This document shows positions 1 through 9,300 of a DNA stretch of 64,000 nucleotides, piece after piece (the stretch's first letter is position 1; the number at the start of each line of letters is the position of its first letter). Source of the stretch: Micromonospora sp. U21 (GTDB lineage Bacteria; Actinomycetota; Actinomycetes; Mycobacteriales; Micromonosporaceae). The notes under the pieces are model-generated. The model was not told the DNA's origin. It did no database searches and saw nothing but the letters and a program-made list of their open reading frames with translations. The translations under genes were made by a program, and so were the position numbers. The DNA is taken from contig NZ_JAGPYK010000004.1 of the NCBI RefSeq assembly GCF_018070045.1, positions 248,001 through 312,000 on the forward strand, given 5' to 3'.

Positions 1-993
1 CCGGTCCAGCGCCGTCTCGCCGTAGCGCGTGTGCTGCCCGGTGGCCTCCACCACCCCGTCGCTGACCACGAAGATCCGGTCGCCGCGCTCCAGCGGGAAC
101 CGCTGCTCCTGGTAGTCGGTCGCCTCGAACATGCCGAGCGGGAACTGCGCCTCCAGCGGCTGCTCGGTGACCTTTCCCTCGCGCAGCAGGACCAGGCGGG
201 GCGAGCCGGCGTCGACCACCGTCAGCACCCCGGAGCGCAGGTCCAGCTCCATCAGCAGCGAGGAGAGGTGCCGTTCACCCCGGTACTCGTCGTAGAGCGC
301 CTGGTCGGCGAGGGCGGCCTGATCGGCCAGGCCGAGCCCGGCCCGGCGGGCGTTGCGGAGCGCGTGGGTGGCCAGCGAGGTGAGCAGGGAGGCAGCGACA
401 CCCTCACCGGTGCCGTTGATGGTGGACAACCAGAGACTCTCCCCGTCGTCGGACCAGTCGAAGCTGTCGCCGCGCACCGTGTACGCCGGCTCCAGCTGCC
501 CGGCCAGACTGAATGAGGGCCGGATCCGGCTGCGACCCGGCAGCAGGTCCCACTGCATCTCAGCGGCCAGGGTGAGCCGCTGGCTGCGCCGCGCCGCCCG
601 GTAGACGTCGGTGCCGGCGGACACGGCGGCCAGCTCGTGGGCGAGCGCGGTGGCGATGTCGGCCAGCTCGCCGACAAGGGTCGGGTCGTCCGGGACCGGC
701 GCCAGTCGCAGCACCCCCCGGCGCTCGCCGCGCATGCTGACCGGGAGCCAGGCCGTGCCGTCGGCGAGCACCGGCGACTGGTGGTCGAAGGCGCGCCAGG
801 CGGGGTGCCCGGGACCCGTCACGGGGTCACCCTCGGTGAGAGGCAACAGCTCCGAGAGCCGGTAGTCGACCTGGAACAGCTCCGTCTCGGTGATCCCGTA
901 CGACCCGGCAAGAACGTCGCCGACGCCGCCGACGAGACGATCGACGGGTGTCTCGTTCAGGGTACGTCGTGCCCGATTGACCGGTTCGCTCAT
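1..993 (-). CDS. SpoIIE/PP2C-family serine phosphatase, 3' end cut by window edge
   Basis: The reading frame runs from an ATG at 993 to the left edge without a stop, so 331 codons are visible and the C-terminus is missing. Residues ~130-331 match the PP2C_SIG/SpoIIE phosphatase fold: a segment ending QWDLLPGRSR, then VRGDSFDW with a metal-binding-type Asp, and near the edge DRIFVVSDGVVEATG, which is the typical DG motif. The first ~120 residues look like a GAF-like sensory region (weak). Enzymes of this family dephosphorylate anti-sigma-factor antagonists or act in stress signalling; the target here is unknown. It is transcribed divergently from a MarR regulator 58 bp away, which suggests shared control. 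Confidence 0.88.
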   Translation of the reverse strand, partial: MSEPVNRARRTLNETPVDRLVGGVGDVLAGSYGITETELFQVDYRLSELLPLTEGDPVTGPGHPAWRAFDHQSPVLADGTAWLPVSMRGERRGVLRLAPVPDDPTLVGELADIATALAHELAAVSAGTDVYRAARRSQRLTLAAEMQWDLLPGRSRIRPSFSLAGQLEPAYTVRGDSFDWSDDGESLWLSTINGTGEGVAASLLTSLATHALRNARRAGLGLADQAALADQALYDEYRGERHLSSLLMELDLRSGVLTVVDAGSPRLVLLREGKVTEQPLEAQFPLGMFEATDYQEQRFPLERGDRIFVVSDGVVEATGQHTRYGETALDR

Positions 994-1051
994 CACCACT
1001 CCCTTGATCAAAGCTCGACCACCAGTGGGTTCGGAGTAGTCTCGGGCCACC

Positions 1052-1693
1052 ATGGCCGAACTGCACGGTCCGCCGGACCCCGAGACGAGTATGGCTGCCG
1101 CGTTGGACTCGGCGGCGGCTGCCCTGTTGACCGTGTGGGAGTCGGCTCGGGAGGGGACCGCCAACCGGGTGTCCGGAGCGCAGCTACGGGCTGTGATGGT
1201 CGTGGAGCAGTACGACGGGATCAACCTGCGTCGGCTCGCCTCCCGGCTCGGCATGCTGCTCAGCTCCGCCAGTCGGCTCTGTGACCGGCTGGTCGCCGCC
1301 GGAATGCTGGAGCGTGAGCCGGGCCGTTTCGACCGGCGGGAGATCTCCCTGCACCTCACCCCGGAGGCCCGCCGGCTCCTCGCCGAGCTGCGAGCCGACC
1401 GCCAGGCGCAACTCGCCGTCGTGCTGGCCGGGATGAGCCCCGCGGGTCGCACCGCACTGCTGGAGGGGATGCGGGAATTCGACGAGACGGCCCGCCGGCA
1501 GCAGGCGCAGACGTCGGGGCCGAGCGGGCCGGACGACCTGGACCCGCCGACCGGGCGGGCAGGCGACTGGTCGGAGGACGCGGACCCGCCGGGCCGGGCG
1601 GTGTGGACGGGCGCGTCGGCTGGACCCGAACGGACGGTGTGCCCGCCCCGGGAGTCGCCGACCGGGGAACCTCCGGTGGCGCGGACCGCCTGA
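1052..1693 (+). CDS. MarR-family transcriptional regulator
   Basis: A 213-residue protein with a winged helix-turn-helix at about residues 45-115: the recognition region contains LRRLASRLGMLLSSASRLCDR and the wing carries the FDRREISLHLTPEARRLL pattern usual for MarR proteins. The last ~60 residues are Pro/Gly/Asp-rich and look disordered, making it longer than the usual 140-160 residues. The ATG follows TAGTCT by nine bases with no good ribosome binding site. It is divergent from the phosphatase gene, the likeliest co-regulated partner. Effector unknown. Confidence 0.85.
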   Translation: MAELHGPPDPETSMAAALDSAAAALLTVWESAREGTANRVSGAQLRAVMVVEQYDGINLRRLASRLGMLLSSASRLCDRLVAAGMLEREPGRFDRREISLHLTPEARRLLAELRADRQAQLAVVLAGMSPAGRTALLEGMREFDETARRQQAQTSGPSGPDDLDPPTGRAGDWSEDADPPGRAVWTGASAGPERTVCPPRESPTGEPPVARTA

Positions 1694-1863
1694 TCCGGCC
1701 GGTCGGGCCGAGCGCCCCGCCCACGTCGAGCCGCTGGGCGCCGGGGCTGCTGTCGGTCACGCCGACGCGCACACGGCCAGCACCGCTACGTCGTCGTGGG
1801 CCTGCCCGCCCGGGGACCCTTGCCTGAGGGCAAGAACCACCGAGCCTCCGCGACGGACGCCCG

Positions 1864-3102
1864 TCAGCCGGAGCGGGCCAGCCAACCGGCGGGACGAGCG
1901 ACGATCTGGCGTACCACCGAGCCGGCCGCGCCCACCGCGGCGGCCTCCGCGCCGAGTGTCGCCGGTCGGACCGTGACCGGTGACCAGGCGGCGGTGAGCA
2001 CCCGGCCGGCGATCTCGGCGAGCACCGGGGGGCACAGCCAGGGCGCCAGTGGGGCGTACCCGCCGCCGAGCACGACGGTGTCCAGGTCCAGCAGGTTGAC
2101 CACGCCGGCCACCGCGACACCGAGCGCCGTCCCGGCGTCACGCAGCGCCCGCAGCGCGTCGGCGTCGCCGGCCTCGGCCAACTCGGCCAGTCGAGCCGTC
2201 GCGGTGTCCGCCGGAAGTTCCGCCCGGGCCAGCCCGGCAGCGGCCACGATCGCCTCCTGGCCGGCGTACTGCTCCAGGCAGCCCTGCCCGCCGCAGCGGC
2301 ACGGACGGCCCTGCGGGTGGACCGGGAGGTGCCCGATCTCACCGCTCCAACCGCGCACGCCGCGGAACAGCGCTCCGTTCAACACGATTCCGGCGCCGAT
2401 GCCGACCTCGCCGGAGATGTGCAGGAAGCTGGCCGGGCCGGGCGGCCGGGAGTGCAGTTCGCCGAGCGCGGCGAGGTTGGCCTCGTTGTCCACCACCAGC
2501 GCCGGCACGCCGGGCACCTGCTCGGTCAACGGCGGGTGCTCGGCGAGCAGCGCCGGCACCGGCACGTCATGCCAACCGAGGTTCGGCGCGAGCCGGACCA
2601 GCCCGGCGCCGTCCACCAGGCCCGGCACGGCGAGCGCGGCCCCGGCCAGGCTGAGACCCTGCCGGGCGGCGTCGGTGCGGGCCTGCCCGGCCATCGCGAC
2701 CAGTCGGGCGAGTGCCTCGGCGGGGGCGACCGGGCGCAGGTCGGCCCGGTGCACGGTGCGGTGCCGGACCTGGCCGGACAGATCCACCACGCAGACCGCG
2801 AGGTAGTCGACGTTGATCTCCAGGCCGAGCCCGGCCGGCCCCTGGTCGGCCAGCACCAGACCCCGGGCCGGGCGGCCGGCGCCGGCCCGGGGCGCCGGGT
2901 CGGCCTCGTCGACCAGCCGGCCGGCGAGCAGGTCCTCGACCACCGCGGAAACGGTGGCCCGGGTCAGGCCGGTCGCCGTGGCGAGGTCGGCCCGGGATGG
3001 TGGACGGTCGGCGGCGGCGATCCGGCCGAGCACCAGGGCGAGGTTGAGCTCGCGCAGGCTGCCCTGACGGACCGCGCCGGCCGGAGCGTTGGTGGGGCTC
3101 AC
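1864..3102 (-). CDS. ROK-family transcriptional repressor (XylR-like)
   Basis: A 412-residue protein with an N-terminal winged helix ([20 protein letters not shown]) followed by a sugar-kinase-like ROK domain. The zinc signature is complete ([10 protein letters not shown] followed by [14 protein letters not shown]), and the glycine-rich ATP-fold motifs [10 protein letters not shown] and VVLGGG are present. It is divergent from xylA-xylB and separated by a palindrome overlapping the xylA promoter, so it is most likely the xylose-responsive repressor. The frame is open further upstream, but the GTG at 3102 puts the protein start just before the HTH and keeps the coding region off the xylA promoter. 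A weak 6-bp hairpin lies downstream near 1819-1834. Confidence 0.85.
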   Translation of the reverse strand: MSPTNAPAGAVRQGSLRELNLALVLGRIAAADRPPSRADLATATGLTRATVSAVVEDLLAGRLVDEADPAPRAGAGRPARGLVLADQGPAGLGLEINVDYLAVCVVDLSGQVRHRTVHRADLRPVAPAEALARLVAMAGQARTDAARQGLSLAGAALAVPGLVDGAGLVRLAPNLGWHDVPVPALLAEHPPLTEQVPGVPALVVDNEANLAALGELHSRPPGPASFLHISGEVGIGAGIVLNGALFRGVRGWSGEIGHLPVHPQGRPCRCGGQGCLEQYAGQEAIVAAAGLARAELPADTATARLAELAEAGDADALRALRDAGTALGVAVAGVVNLLDLDTVVLGGGYAPLAPWLCPPVLAEIAGRVLTAAWSPVTVRPATLGAEAAAVGAAGSVVRQIVARPAGWLARSG

Positions 3103-3105
3103 CCC

Positions 3106-3146
3106 TTGACAGTGCCACAGGCCGCGCAAATAATTCAATCGTTGAA
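3106..3146 (+). promoter_or_regulatory. xylA promoter with overlapping XylR/ROK operator
   Basis: A perfect -35 box TTGACA (3106-3111) is followed after 17 bases by AATAAT (3129-3134). Overlapping the downstream edge of the -10 is a perfect inverted repeat TTCAA-TCG-TTGAA (3134-3146). A repressor bound there would block polymerase. The promoter points to xylA and the palindrome lies in the divergent gap shared with the ROK gene. Confidence 0.75.
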
Positions 3147-3179
3147 CAAATAGTGGACGACACACCCCGGAGGCCCCTC

Positions 3180-4367
3180 ATGGCACCCCGTCCCACCCCC
3201 GCCGACAAGTTCTCCTTCGGGCTCTGGACCGTGGGCTGGCAGGCCCGCGACCCGTTCGGTGACGCGACCCGCCCGGAGCTGGACCCGGTCGAGGCCGTCA
3301 ACCGGCTCGCCGAGCTGGGCGCGTACGGGATCACCTTCCACGACGACGACCTGGTCCCGTTCGGGGTCGACGCCGCCACCCGCGACCAGCACATCGCCCG
3401 GTTCCGCAAGGCCCTCGACGAGACCGGCCTGGTGGTGCCGATGGTCACCACCAACCTCTTCAACCACCCCGTGTTCAAGGACGGCGGCTTCACCAGCAAC
3501 GACCGCGACGTCCGGCGTTACGCGCTGCGCAAGGTGCTGCGCAACGTCGACCTGGCCGCCGAGCTGGGTGCGAGCACCTTCGTGATGTGGGGCGGCCGGG
3601 AGGGCTCGGAGTACGACGTCGCCAAGGACGTCCGCGCCGCGCTGGACCGCTACCGCGAAGCGGTCGACCTGCTCACCCAGTACGTCATCGACCGGGGCTA
3701 CAACCTGCGCTTCGCGCTGGAGCCCAAGCCCAACGAGCCGCGCGGCGACATCCTGCTACCTACCGTCGGGCACGCGCTCGCCTTCATCTCCCAGCTGGCC
3801 CACCCGGAGCTGGTCGGCCTCAACCCCGAGGTCGGGCACGAGCAGATGGCCGGGCTCAACTACGCCCACGGCATCGCCCAGGCGCTCTGGCAGGGCAAGC
3901 TGTTCCACCTGGACCTCAACGGCCAGCGCGGCGTCAAGTACGACCAGGACCTGGTCTTCGGCCATGGTGACCTGATGAACGCGTTCGCCCTGGTGGACCT
4001 TCTGGAGAACGGCGGCCCGAACGGCGGGCCGACCTACGACGGCCCCCGGCACTTCGACTACAAGCCCTCCCGCACCGAGGACATGGCCGGGGTGTGGGCG
4101 TCGGCGGCCGCCAACATGAGCACCTACCTGCTGCTCAAGGAGCGGGCCGCTGCGTTCCGCGCCGACCCGGAGGTGGCCGAGGCGCTGGCCGCCAGCAAGG
4201 TCGCCGAGCTGAGCACGCCGACGCTGAGGCCGGGCGAGGGGTACGACGACCTGCTCGCCGACCGGTCCGCCTTCGAGGAGTTCGACGTCGACGCGGTGGC
4301 CGCCCGGGGCTTCGGCTTCGTCCGGCTCAACCAGCTCGCCGTCGAGCACCTGCTCGGCGCCCGCTGA
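3180..4367 (+). CDS. xylA: xylose isomerase
   Basis: A 395-residue enzyme converting D-xylose to D-xylulose in the cytoplasm. The catalytic His region ([13 protein letters not shown]) and metal-ligand stretches ([42 protein letters not shown]) are intact, and the length matches actinobacterial xylose isomerases (~390). The ATG at 3180 is chosen because GGAGG at 3169-3173 sits six bases before it; a longer frame from 3153 would swallow this site. It is followed eight bases later by xylB, so the two form an operon controlled by the divergent ROK regulator. Confidence 0.97.
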   Translation: MAPRPTPADKFSFGLWTVGWQARDPFGDATRPELDPVEAVNRLAELGAYGITFHDDDLVPFGVDAATRDQHIARFRKALDETGLVVPMVTTNLFNHPVFKDGGFTSNDRDVRRYALRKVLRNVDLAAELGASTFVMWGGREGSEYDVAKDVRAALDRYREAVDLLTQYVIDRGYNLRFALEPKPNEPRGDILLPTVGHALAFISQLAHPELVGLNPEVGHEQMAGLNYAHGIAQALWQGKLFHLDLNGQRGVKYDQDLVFGHGDLMNAFALVDLLENGGPNGGPTYDGPRHFDYKPSRTEDMAGVWASAAANMSTYLLLKERAAAFRADPEVAEALAASKVAELSTPTLRPGEGYDDLLADRSAFEEFDVDAVAARGFGFVRLNQLAVEHLLGAR

Positions 4368-4375
4368 GGCCCGCC

Positions 4376-5806
4376 ATGCTGCTGGTCGCGGGCGTCGACT
4401 CGTCCACCCAGTCCTGCAAGGTGGTGATCCGGGACGCGGAGACCGGTGCCCTGCTCCGGCAGGGCCGGGCGCCGCACCCGGACGGCACCGAGGTCGACCC
4501 GGAAGCCTGGTGGCAGGCGCTACGCAGCGCCGCCGACCAGGCCGGCGGGTTCGCCGACGTGGCGGCGGTCTCCGTCGCCGGCCAGCAGCACGGCATGGTC
4601 TGCCTCGACGAGGACGGCCGGGTGGTCCGGCCGGCGCTGCTGTGGAACGACACCCGCTCCGCCGACGCCGCCGCCGATCTGGTCGAGGAGGCGGGCGGCG
4701 GCGCGGCGGGGCGCCGGTTCTGGGCCGAGGCCACCGGCAGTGTTCCGGTGGCCAGTTTCACCATCACCAAGCTGCGCTGGCTGGCCCGGCACGAGCCGGA
4801 GCTGGCGGCCCGGGTGGCCGCCGTCTGCCTGCCGCACGACTGGCTGACCTGGCAGCTGGCCGGCGCGCCGGGGCTGGCCGCGCTGCGGACCGACCGGGGT
4901 GACGCCAGCGGCACCGGCTACTGGTCGCCGGCGACCGGCGACTACCGGCTGGACCTGCTGGAGCGGGCCTTCGGTCGGCGGCTGACGGTGCCCGAGGTGC
5001 TCGGTCCGGCCGAGTCGGCCGGCAGGCTACCGGCCGGGGAGCTGGGTGGGCCGGGCGGCGCGCTGCTCGGCGCGGGCACCGGGGACAACGCCGCCGCCGC
5101 GCTCGGTGTCGGTGCCGGTCCGGGTGACGTGGTCGTCTCGATCGGCACCTCCGGCACGGTGTTCAGCGTCGCCGACGTGGCGGCGGCCGACGACGGCGGC
5201 GCGGTGGCCGGCTTCGCCGACGCGGCCGGCCGGTTCCTGCCGCTGGTCTGCACGCTCAACGCAGCCCGGGTGCTGGACGCCGCCGCCGCGATGCTGGGTG
5301 TCGGCCTGGACGAGCTGGCCGAGCTGGCGCTCTCCGCGCCGGCCGGGGCGGACGGGCTGGTGATGGTGCCGTACCTGGAGGGGGAGCGGACGCCGAACCG
5401 CCCGTTGGCCACCGGCGCGGTGCACGGGCTGACCCTGCGCACCTCGACCCCCGCGCACCTGGCGCGCGCCGCCGTGGAGGGCATGCTCTGCGCGCTCGCC
5501 GACGGCCTGGACGCGTTGACCGCGCAGGGCGCCACCGTCCGCCGGGTCATCCTGGTCGGTGGTGGGGCCCGGTCGGCCGCGGTACGTCGGATCGCGCCGC
5601 AGGTCTTCGGCTGCCCGGTGGTCGTCCCGCCGGCCGGGGAGTACGTCGCCGACGGCGCCGCCCGGCAGGCCGCCTGGGTCGCTCTCGGCGGTGACGCGCC
5701 ACCGCGGTGGACGGTCGAGGGCACCGAGGAGTACGCCGCCGAGCCCGTCCCCGCCGTCCGTGACCAGTACGCCGCCGCCCGGGGGTTGGTCCTGGACCGG
5801 CGCTGA
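4376..5806 (+). CDS. xylB: xylulokinase
   Basis: A 476-residue FGGY-family kinase phosphorylating D-xylulose to xylulose 5-phosphate. The N-terminal phosphate-binding segment [14 protein letters not shown], the substrate motif [10 protein letters not shown], the catalytic-type Asp region ([15 protein letters not shown]), [11 protein letters not shown] and the C-terminal [10 protein letters not shown] are all visible. The ATG lies eight bases after the xylA stop, consistent with one transcript. A perfect 15-bp hairpin ends the operon 14 bases after the stop. Confidence 0.95.
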   Translation: MLLVAGVDSSTQSCKVVIRDAETGALLRQGRAPHPDGTEVDPEAWWQALRSAADQAGGFADVAAVSVAGQQHGMVCLDEDGRVVRPALLWNDTRSADAAADLVEEAGGGAAGRRFWAEATGSVPVASFTITKLRWLARHEPELAARVAAVCLPHDWLTWQLAGAPGLAALRTDRGDASGTGYWSPATGDYRLDLLERAFGRRLTVPEVLGPAESAGRLPAGELGGPGGALLGAGTGDNAAAALGVGAGPGDVVVSIGTSGTVFSVADVAAADDGGAVAGFADAAGRFLPLVCTLNAARVLDAAAAMLGVGLDELAELALSAPAGADGLVMVPYLEGERTPNRPLATGAVHGLTLRTSTPAHLARAAVEGMLCALADGLDALTAQGATVRRVILVGGGARSAAVRRIAPQVFGCPVVVPPAGEYVADGAARQAAWVALGGDAPPRWTVEGTEEYAAEPVPAVRDQYAAARGLVLDRR

Positions 5807-5820
5807 CCGATCGGATCGAC

Positions 5821-5859
5821 GCGGGTGGTGCCGGTGGGAAGCTGACCGGCACCACCCGC
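5821..5859 (+). terminator. factor-independent-type terminator after xylAB
   Basis: A perfect 15-bp inverted repeat (5821-5835 with 5845-5859) with a 9-base loop and no T-tract, as is common in high-GC actinobacteria. It makes a GTG at 5860 an unlikely start for the next gene. Confidence 0.7.
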
Positions 5860-5898
5860 GTGACGACCTCCTCAGCGGAGTCTGGTTGGCTGCCGGTC

Positions 5899-7323
5899 AT
5901 GACCGTGACCAGTGCCGGGTCCCGCCGGGCCCGTGGTGGCGGCCCGGCGCACCGGTTGTACAGCGTCGTGGTGTTCGTGCTGCTCGCCTCGCTGGACAAC
6001 GTGGCCATCGGGCTGGTCCCGCCGCTGTACGGGCCGATCGCCGAGGCGTTCGCCGTGTCGGGGCGGCTGCTCGGCCTGGTCACCGCGGTCAGCTTCCTGG
6101 TCAGCGCGGTGGCCGCGGTCGGCTGGGCGTACGTCGGCGACCGGACCAACCGCAAGCCGCTGCTCATGGTGGGCACGCTGCTCTGGGCGGCGGGCACCGG
6201 CGGGAGTGCGCTCGCCGGCGGGTACCTGACGTTCCTGGCCGCGCAGCTGGTCGCGGCGGTCGGTCTCGGCGCGGTCGGCTCGGTCGGCTTCTCGGTGGTC
6301 ACCGACCTCATCTCGCCGACGCGGCGAGGGCTGGTGATGAGCTTCTGGGGCCTCTCCCAGGGGGTCGGCACGCTGGCCGGCACGCTGGTCGGCGGGCTGC
6401 TCGGGGCGACCGACTGGCGGCGGCCGTTCCTGGTGCTGACCGGGGTGGGCCTGGCCGCCACGCTGGCCTACCTGTTCACCTACGACATCCGGCGCGGCCA
6501 GAGCGAGCCGGAGCTGGCTCCCGCGCTGCACGAGGGGGCCGAGTACGACTATCGGATCAGCCGCGCCGACCTGCCGCGGATCCTGGCCCGGCGGACCAAC
6601 CGGTGGCTGATCCTGCAGGGCCTGACCGCGCAGGCGGCCTTCGGTTCGCTGGTCTGGCTCCCGGTGCTCTTCGCGGAGCGCGCCGAGGCGCAGGGCTACT
6701 CGGAGTCGACCGCGGTGGTGGTGGGCAGTGTCTTCGCCACGCTGTTTCAGCTCGGCGGGGTGCTCTCCATCGTCGGCGGGCTGATCGGCGACGCGGTGCA
6801 GCGGCGTAACCCGGGGGGCCGGGCATTCGTCGCCGCGGTCGGCATCCTCGCCGCGCTGCCGTTCTACCTGGTGCTGTTCTTCGTGCCGGTGAGCATCGAC
6901 GTGCCGGACGACGGCAGCACCGGCGCGGTGATCGGCGCGATCCTGTCCAGCGTGTTCACCGAGCCGTCGGTCGGGCTGAGCCTGCTGACCGCGGTGGTGG
7001 CGCTCGCGTTGACCTCGGCCAACTCGCCGAACTGGTTCGCGCTGATCGCCGACGTGAACCCGCCGGAGCACCGGGGCACCGTGTACAGCCTGGGCAACCT
7101 GGTCAACGGGGTCGGCCGGGCGGCCGGCAACGGGCTGGTCGGCGTGGCCTTTCAGGGCCTGCGCGCGGCGTTCCCGCCACCGCTGAACTTCGCCGTCGGG
7201 CTGGCCGCGTTCCAACTCTTCTTCATCCCCACCGGCGTCATGTACTGGCTCGCCTCGCGGACCTCACCGGCCGACATCGAGAACGTGCACGACCTGCTGC
7301 ACACCCGCGCCGACCGACTCTGA
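5899..7323 (+). CDS. MFS transporter
   Basis: A 474-residue integral membrane protein with about 12 hydrophobic segments. The MFS loop 2-3 signature is present as GWAYVGDRTNRKPLL, and a second-half equivalent as GGLIGDAVQRRNPGG. The substrate cannot be read from sequence; the fold resembles spinster-type or multidrug-type members. It follows xylB on the same strand, but a strong terminator separates them, so co-transcription with xylose genes is doubtful. The frame is open from GTG 5860, which abuts the terminator stem; ATG 5899 is preferred, though its ribosome site is weak. Confidence 0.85.
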   Translation: MTVTSAGSRRARGGGPAHRLYSVVVFVLLASLDNVAIGLVPPLYGPIAEAFAVSGRLLGLVTAVSFLVSAVAAVGWAYVGDRTNRKPLLMVGTLLWAAGTGGSALAGGYLTFLAAQLVAAVGLGAVGSVGFSVVTDLISPTRRGLVMSFWGLSQGVGTLAGTLVGGLLGATDWRRPFLVLTGVGLAATLAYLFTYDIRRGQSEPELAPALHEGAEYDYRISRADLPRILARRTNRWLILQGLTAQAAFGSLVWLPVLFAERAEAQGYSESTAVVVGSVFATLFQLGGVLSIVGGLIGDAVQRRNPGGRAFVAAVGILAALPFYLVLFFVPVSIDVPDDGSTGAVIGAILSSVFTEPSVGLSLLTAVVALALTSANSPNWFALIADVNPPEHRGTVYSLGNLVNGVGRAAGNGLVGVAFQGLRAAFPPPLNFAVGLAAFQLFFIPTGVMYWLASRTSPADIENVHDLLHTRADRL

Positions 7324-7357
7324 CCGCGCCGCCCTCCGCCGGTGGACCGCCCTGTAT

Positions 7358-7403
7358 CCGGGTTGTGGTGGCCTCCCGCCGGATCGAGGCCACCACATCC
7401 CGG
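7358..7403. terminator. hairpin terminator downstream of MFS gene
   Basis: An 18-bp stem with one mismatch (7358-7375 with 7386-7403) and a 10-base loop, 35 bases after the MFS stop and between convergent genes. Confidence 0.6.
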
Positions 7404-7470
7404 AAGCAGCCCGATTCTCGATGTGCCGGTGCGCGGAGTGAATCGTCTGCGACATCAGCTCCAAAGCACC

Positions 7471-7521
7471 CCGGCCCGTCCCGCCGACCCGTTCAGGAGC
7501 AGGGGCGGCGGGACGGGCCGG
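7471..7521 (-). terminator. hairpin terminator downstream of alpha-glucosidase
   Basis: A perfect 15-bp stem (7471-7485 with 7507-7521) lying 12 bases beyond the stop codon of the minus-strand GH13 gene. Confidence 0.6.
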
Positions 7522-7532
7522 ACAGGCTGGGA

Positions 7533-9206
7533 TCAGCCGCGTACCCAGACCGTCACGTCGGTCGGCACGGCGCCGTCGTCGTGCAGCGGTGCGCTGGAAG
7601 CGAGCAGTTCCGCGCCGGCCGGAACCGGCACCGGAGTGGCGCCGAAGTTGGTCAGCACGGTCAGCTCGCCGTTGCGGAAGGTCAGCACCTCGTCGCCGGA
7701 GGACAGCCACTCCAGCGTGCCGTGGCCCAGCCCGTGGACGCGGCGCAGCCGCAACGCCGTGCGGTACAGCTCGTACGTCGAGCCGGGCACGTCGCGCTGC
7801 CGGTCCAGCGCGTACTCCGCCCACAGCGGCGGCTGCGGCAGCCAACTGGCGTCGGACGGCCCGAAACCGTACGACGGCGCGTCAGCCTCCCACGGGATCG
7901 GCACCCGGCAGCCGTCCCGGCCGCGCTGGGTGTGCCCGCTGCGCGCCCAGGTCGGATCCTGACGGGCCTCGTCCGGCAGTGTGGTGTGCTCGGGCAGGCC
8001 CAGCTCCTCACCCTGATAGAGGTAGGCCGAGCCGGGCAGGGCGAGCATCAGCAGGGTGGCCGCCCGGGCCCGGCGCAGGCCGAGCGCGGCGTCCGGCTGC
8101 GGGTCGCCGATGCCGATGCCGTTGGGCCGGACGGTGCCGATCGGCAGGCCCAGTCGGGATGCGTGCCGCACCACGTCGTGGTTGGACAGCACCCAGGTGG
8201 TCGGCGCGCCGACCGAGTCGGTCGCCTCCAACGAGCGGGTGATCACCGCGTACTGGGCCGGCGCGGTCCAGGCGGCGAGCAGGTACTCGAAGTTGAACGC
8301 CTGATGCATCTCGTCCGGACGGACGTAGCGGGCCAGCCGCTCGGCCGGCTCCACCCACGCCTCGGCGACCAGCACCCGCTCGCCGGGGTAGCTGTCCAGG
8401 AGCTGCCGCCACTGACGGTAGATCTCGTGGACGCCCTCCTGGTCCCACATCGGCGGGCGCGGCTTGTCCACCTCGTTGCCGGACAGGATCTCCTGCGGCT
8501 CCTGCCAGTCGGCCAGGTCGGCCTGCTTGACCAGGCCGTGTGCCACGTCGACCCGGAAGCCGTCCACCCCGCGGTCCAGCCAGAACCGCAGCACGTCCAG
8601 GAACTCCGTGTGCACCTCCGGGTTGTCCCAGTTGAGGTCCGGCTGTCCCGTGTCGAACAGGTGCAGGTACCACTGGCCGGGCTGGCCGTCCGGGTCGACC
8701 GTCCGGGTCCAGGCCGGGCCGCCGAAGACGCTCTGCCAGTCGTTCGGCGGCTGGTCACCGGTCGGGTCCAGGCCTTCGCGGAAGATGTACCGGGACCGCT
8801 CCGGGCTGCCGGGCGCGGAGGAGAGCGCGGCCTGGAACCAACGGTGCGCCGAGGAGGTGTGGTTCGGGACCAGGTCGACGATCACCCGCAGGCCGCGGGA
8901 ACGGGCCTCGGTGATCAGCTTGTCCGCGTCGGCGAGGGTGCCGAACAGCGGGTCGACGTCCCGGTAGTCGGCCACGTCGTAGCCGGCGTCGGCCTGCGGC
9001 GACGGGTAGAACGGGGAGAGCCACACCGCGTCCACGCCCAGCTCGACCAGATGGTCGAGGCGGGCGGTGATGCCGGGCAGGTCGCCGACGCCGTCCCCGT
9101 CTGAGTCGGCGAACGAGCGGGGGTAGATCTGGTAGATGGCGGCTTCGGTCCACCAGCCGGTGACCGGGTGACCGGAGGGGGTCTGCTGCGTCGGATCGGT
9201 GTTCAG
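7533..9206 (-). CDS. GH13 alpha-glucosidase with probable CTG start
   Basis: A 557-residue (beta/alpha)8 glycoside hydrolase cleaving terminal alpha-linked glucose. The conserved regions are complete: DLVPNHTS, the nucleophile Asp in DGFRVDVAHG, the acid/base Glu in RVLVAEAWVEP, and the transition-state Asp in VLSNHDVVRH. The first ATG/GTG/TTG in frame (9035) would delete beta-strand 1 (AAIYQIYPRSFADS), which is encoded upstream without a stop. The only sensible start is CTG at 9206, preceded by GGGAG six bases away. The gene is last in the cluster with a LacI regulator and an alpha-glucoside-type ABC transporter, so it probably hydrolyses imported oligosaccharides in the cytoplasm. Confidence 0.92.
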   Translation of the reverse strand: MNTDPTQQTPSGHPVTGWWTEAAIYQIYPRSFADSDGDGVGDLPGITARLDHLVELGVDAVWLSPFYPSPQADAGYDVADYRDVDPLFGTLADADKLITEARSRGLRVIVDLVPNHTSSAHRWFQAALSSAPGSPERSRYIFREGLDPTGDQPPNDWQSVFGGPAWTRTVDPDGQPGQWYLHLFDTGQPDLNWDNPEVHTEFLDVLRFWLDRGVDGFRVDVAHGLVKQADLADWQEPQEILSGNEVDKPRPPMWDQEGVHEIYRQWRQLLDSYPGERVLVAEAWVEPAERLARYVRPDEMHQAFNFEYLLAAWTAPAQYAVITRSLEATDSVGAPTTWVLSNHDVVRHASRLGLPIGTVRPNGIGIGDPQPDAALGLRRARAATLLMLALPGSAYLYQGEELGLPEHTTLPDEARQDPTWARSGHTQRGRDGCRVPIPWEADAPSYGFGPSDASWLPQPPLWAEYALDRQRDVPGSTYELYRTALRLRRVHGLGHGTLEWLSSGDEVLTFRNGELTVLTNFGATPVPVPAGAELLASSAPLHDDGAVPTDVTVWVRG

Positions 9207-9300
9207 GGTCGTCTCCCGTGTCGAACTGTGGGTGGACTGCCGGGTGCTGCTGCCGGCCGCGTCGCCGCCAGCCGCCGGGCCGGCGGCGGATGGTTGGAGT

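Noticed and set aside
5860..5898. GTG 5860 as the MFS start
   Set aside because: It touches the xylAB terminator stem; translation from there would need ribosome binding within the hairpin.
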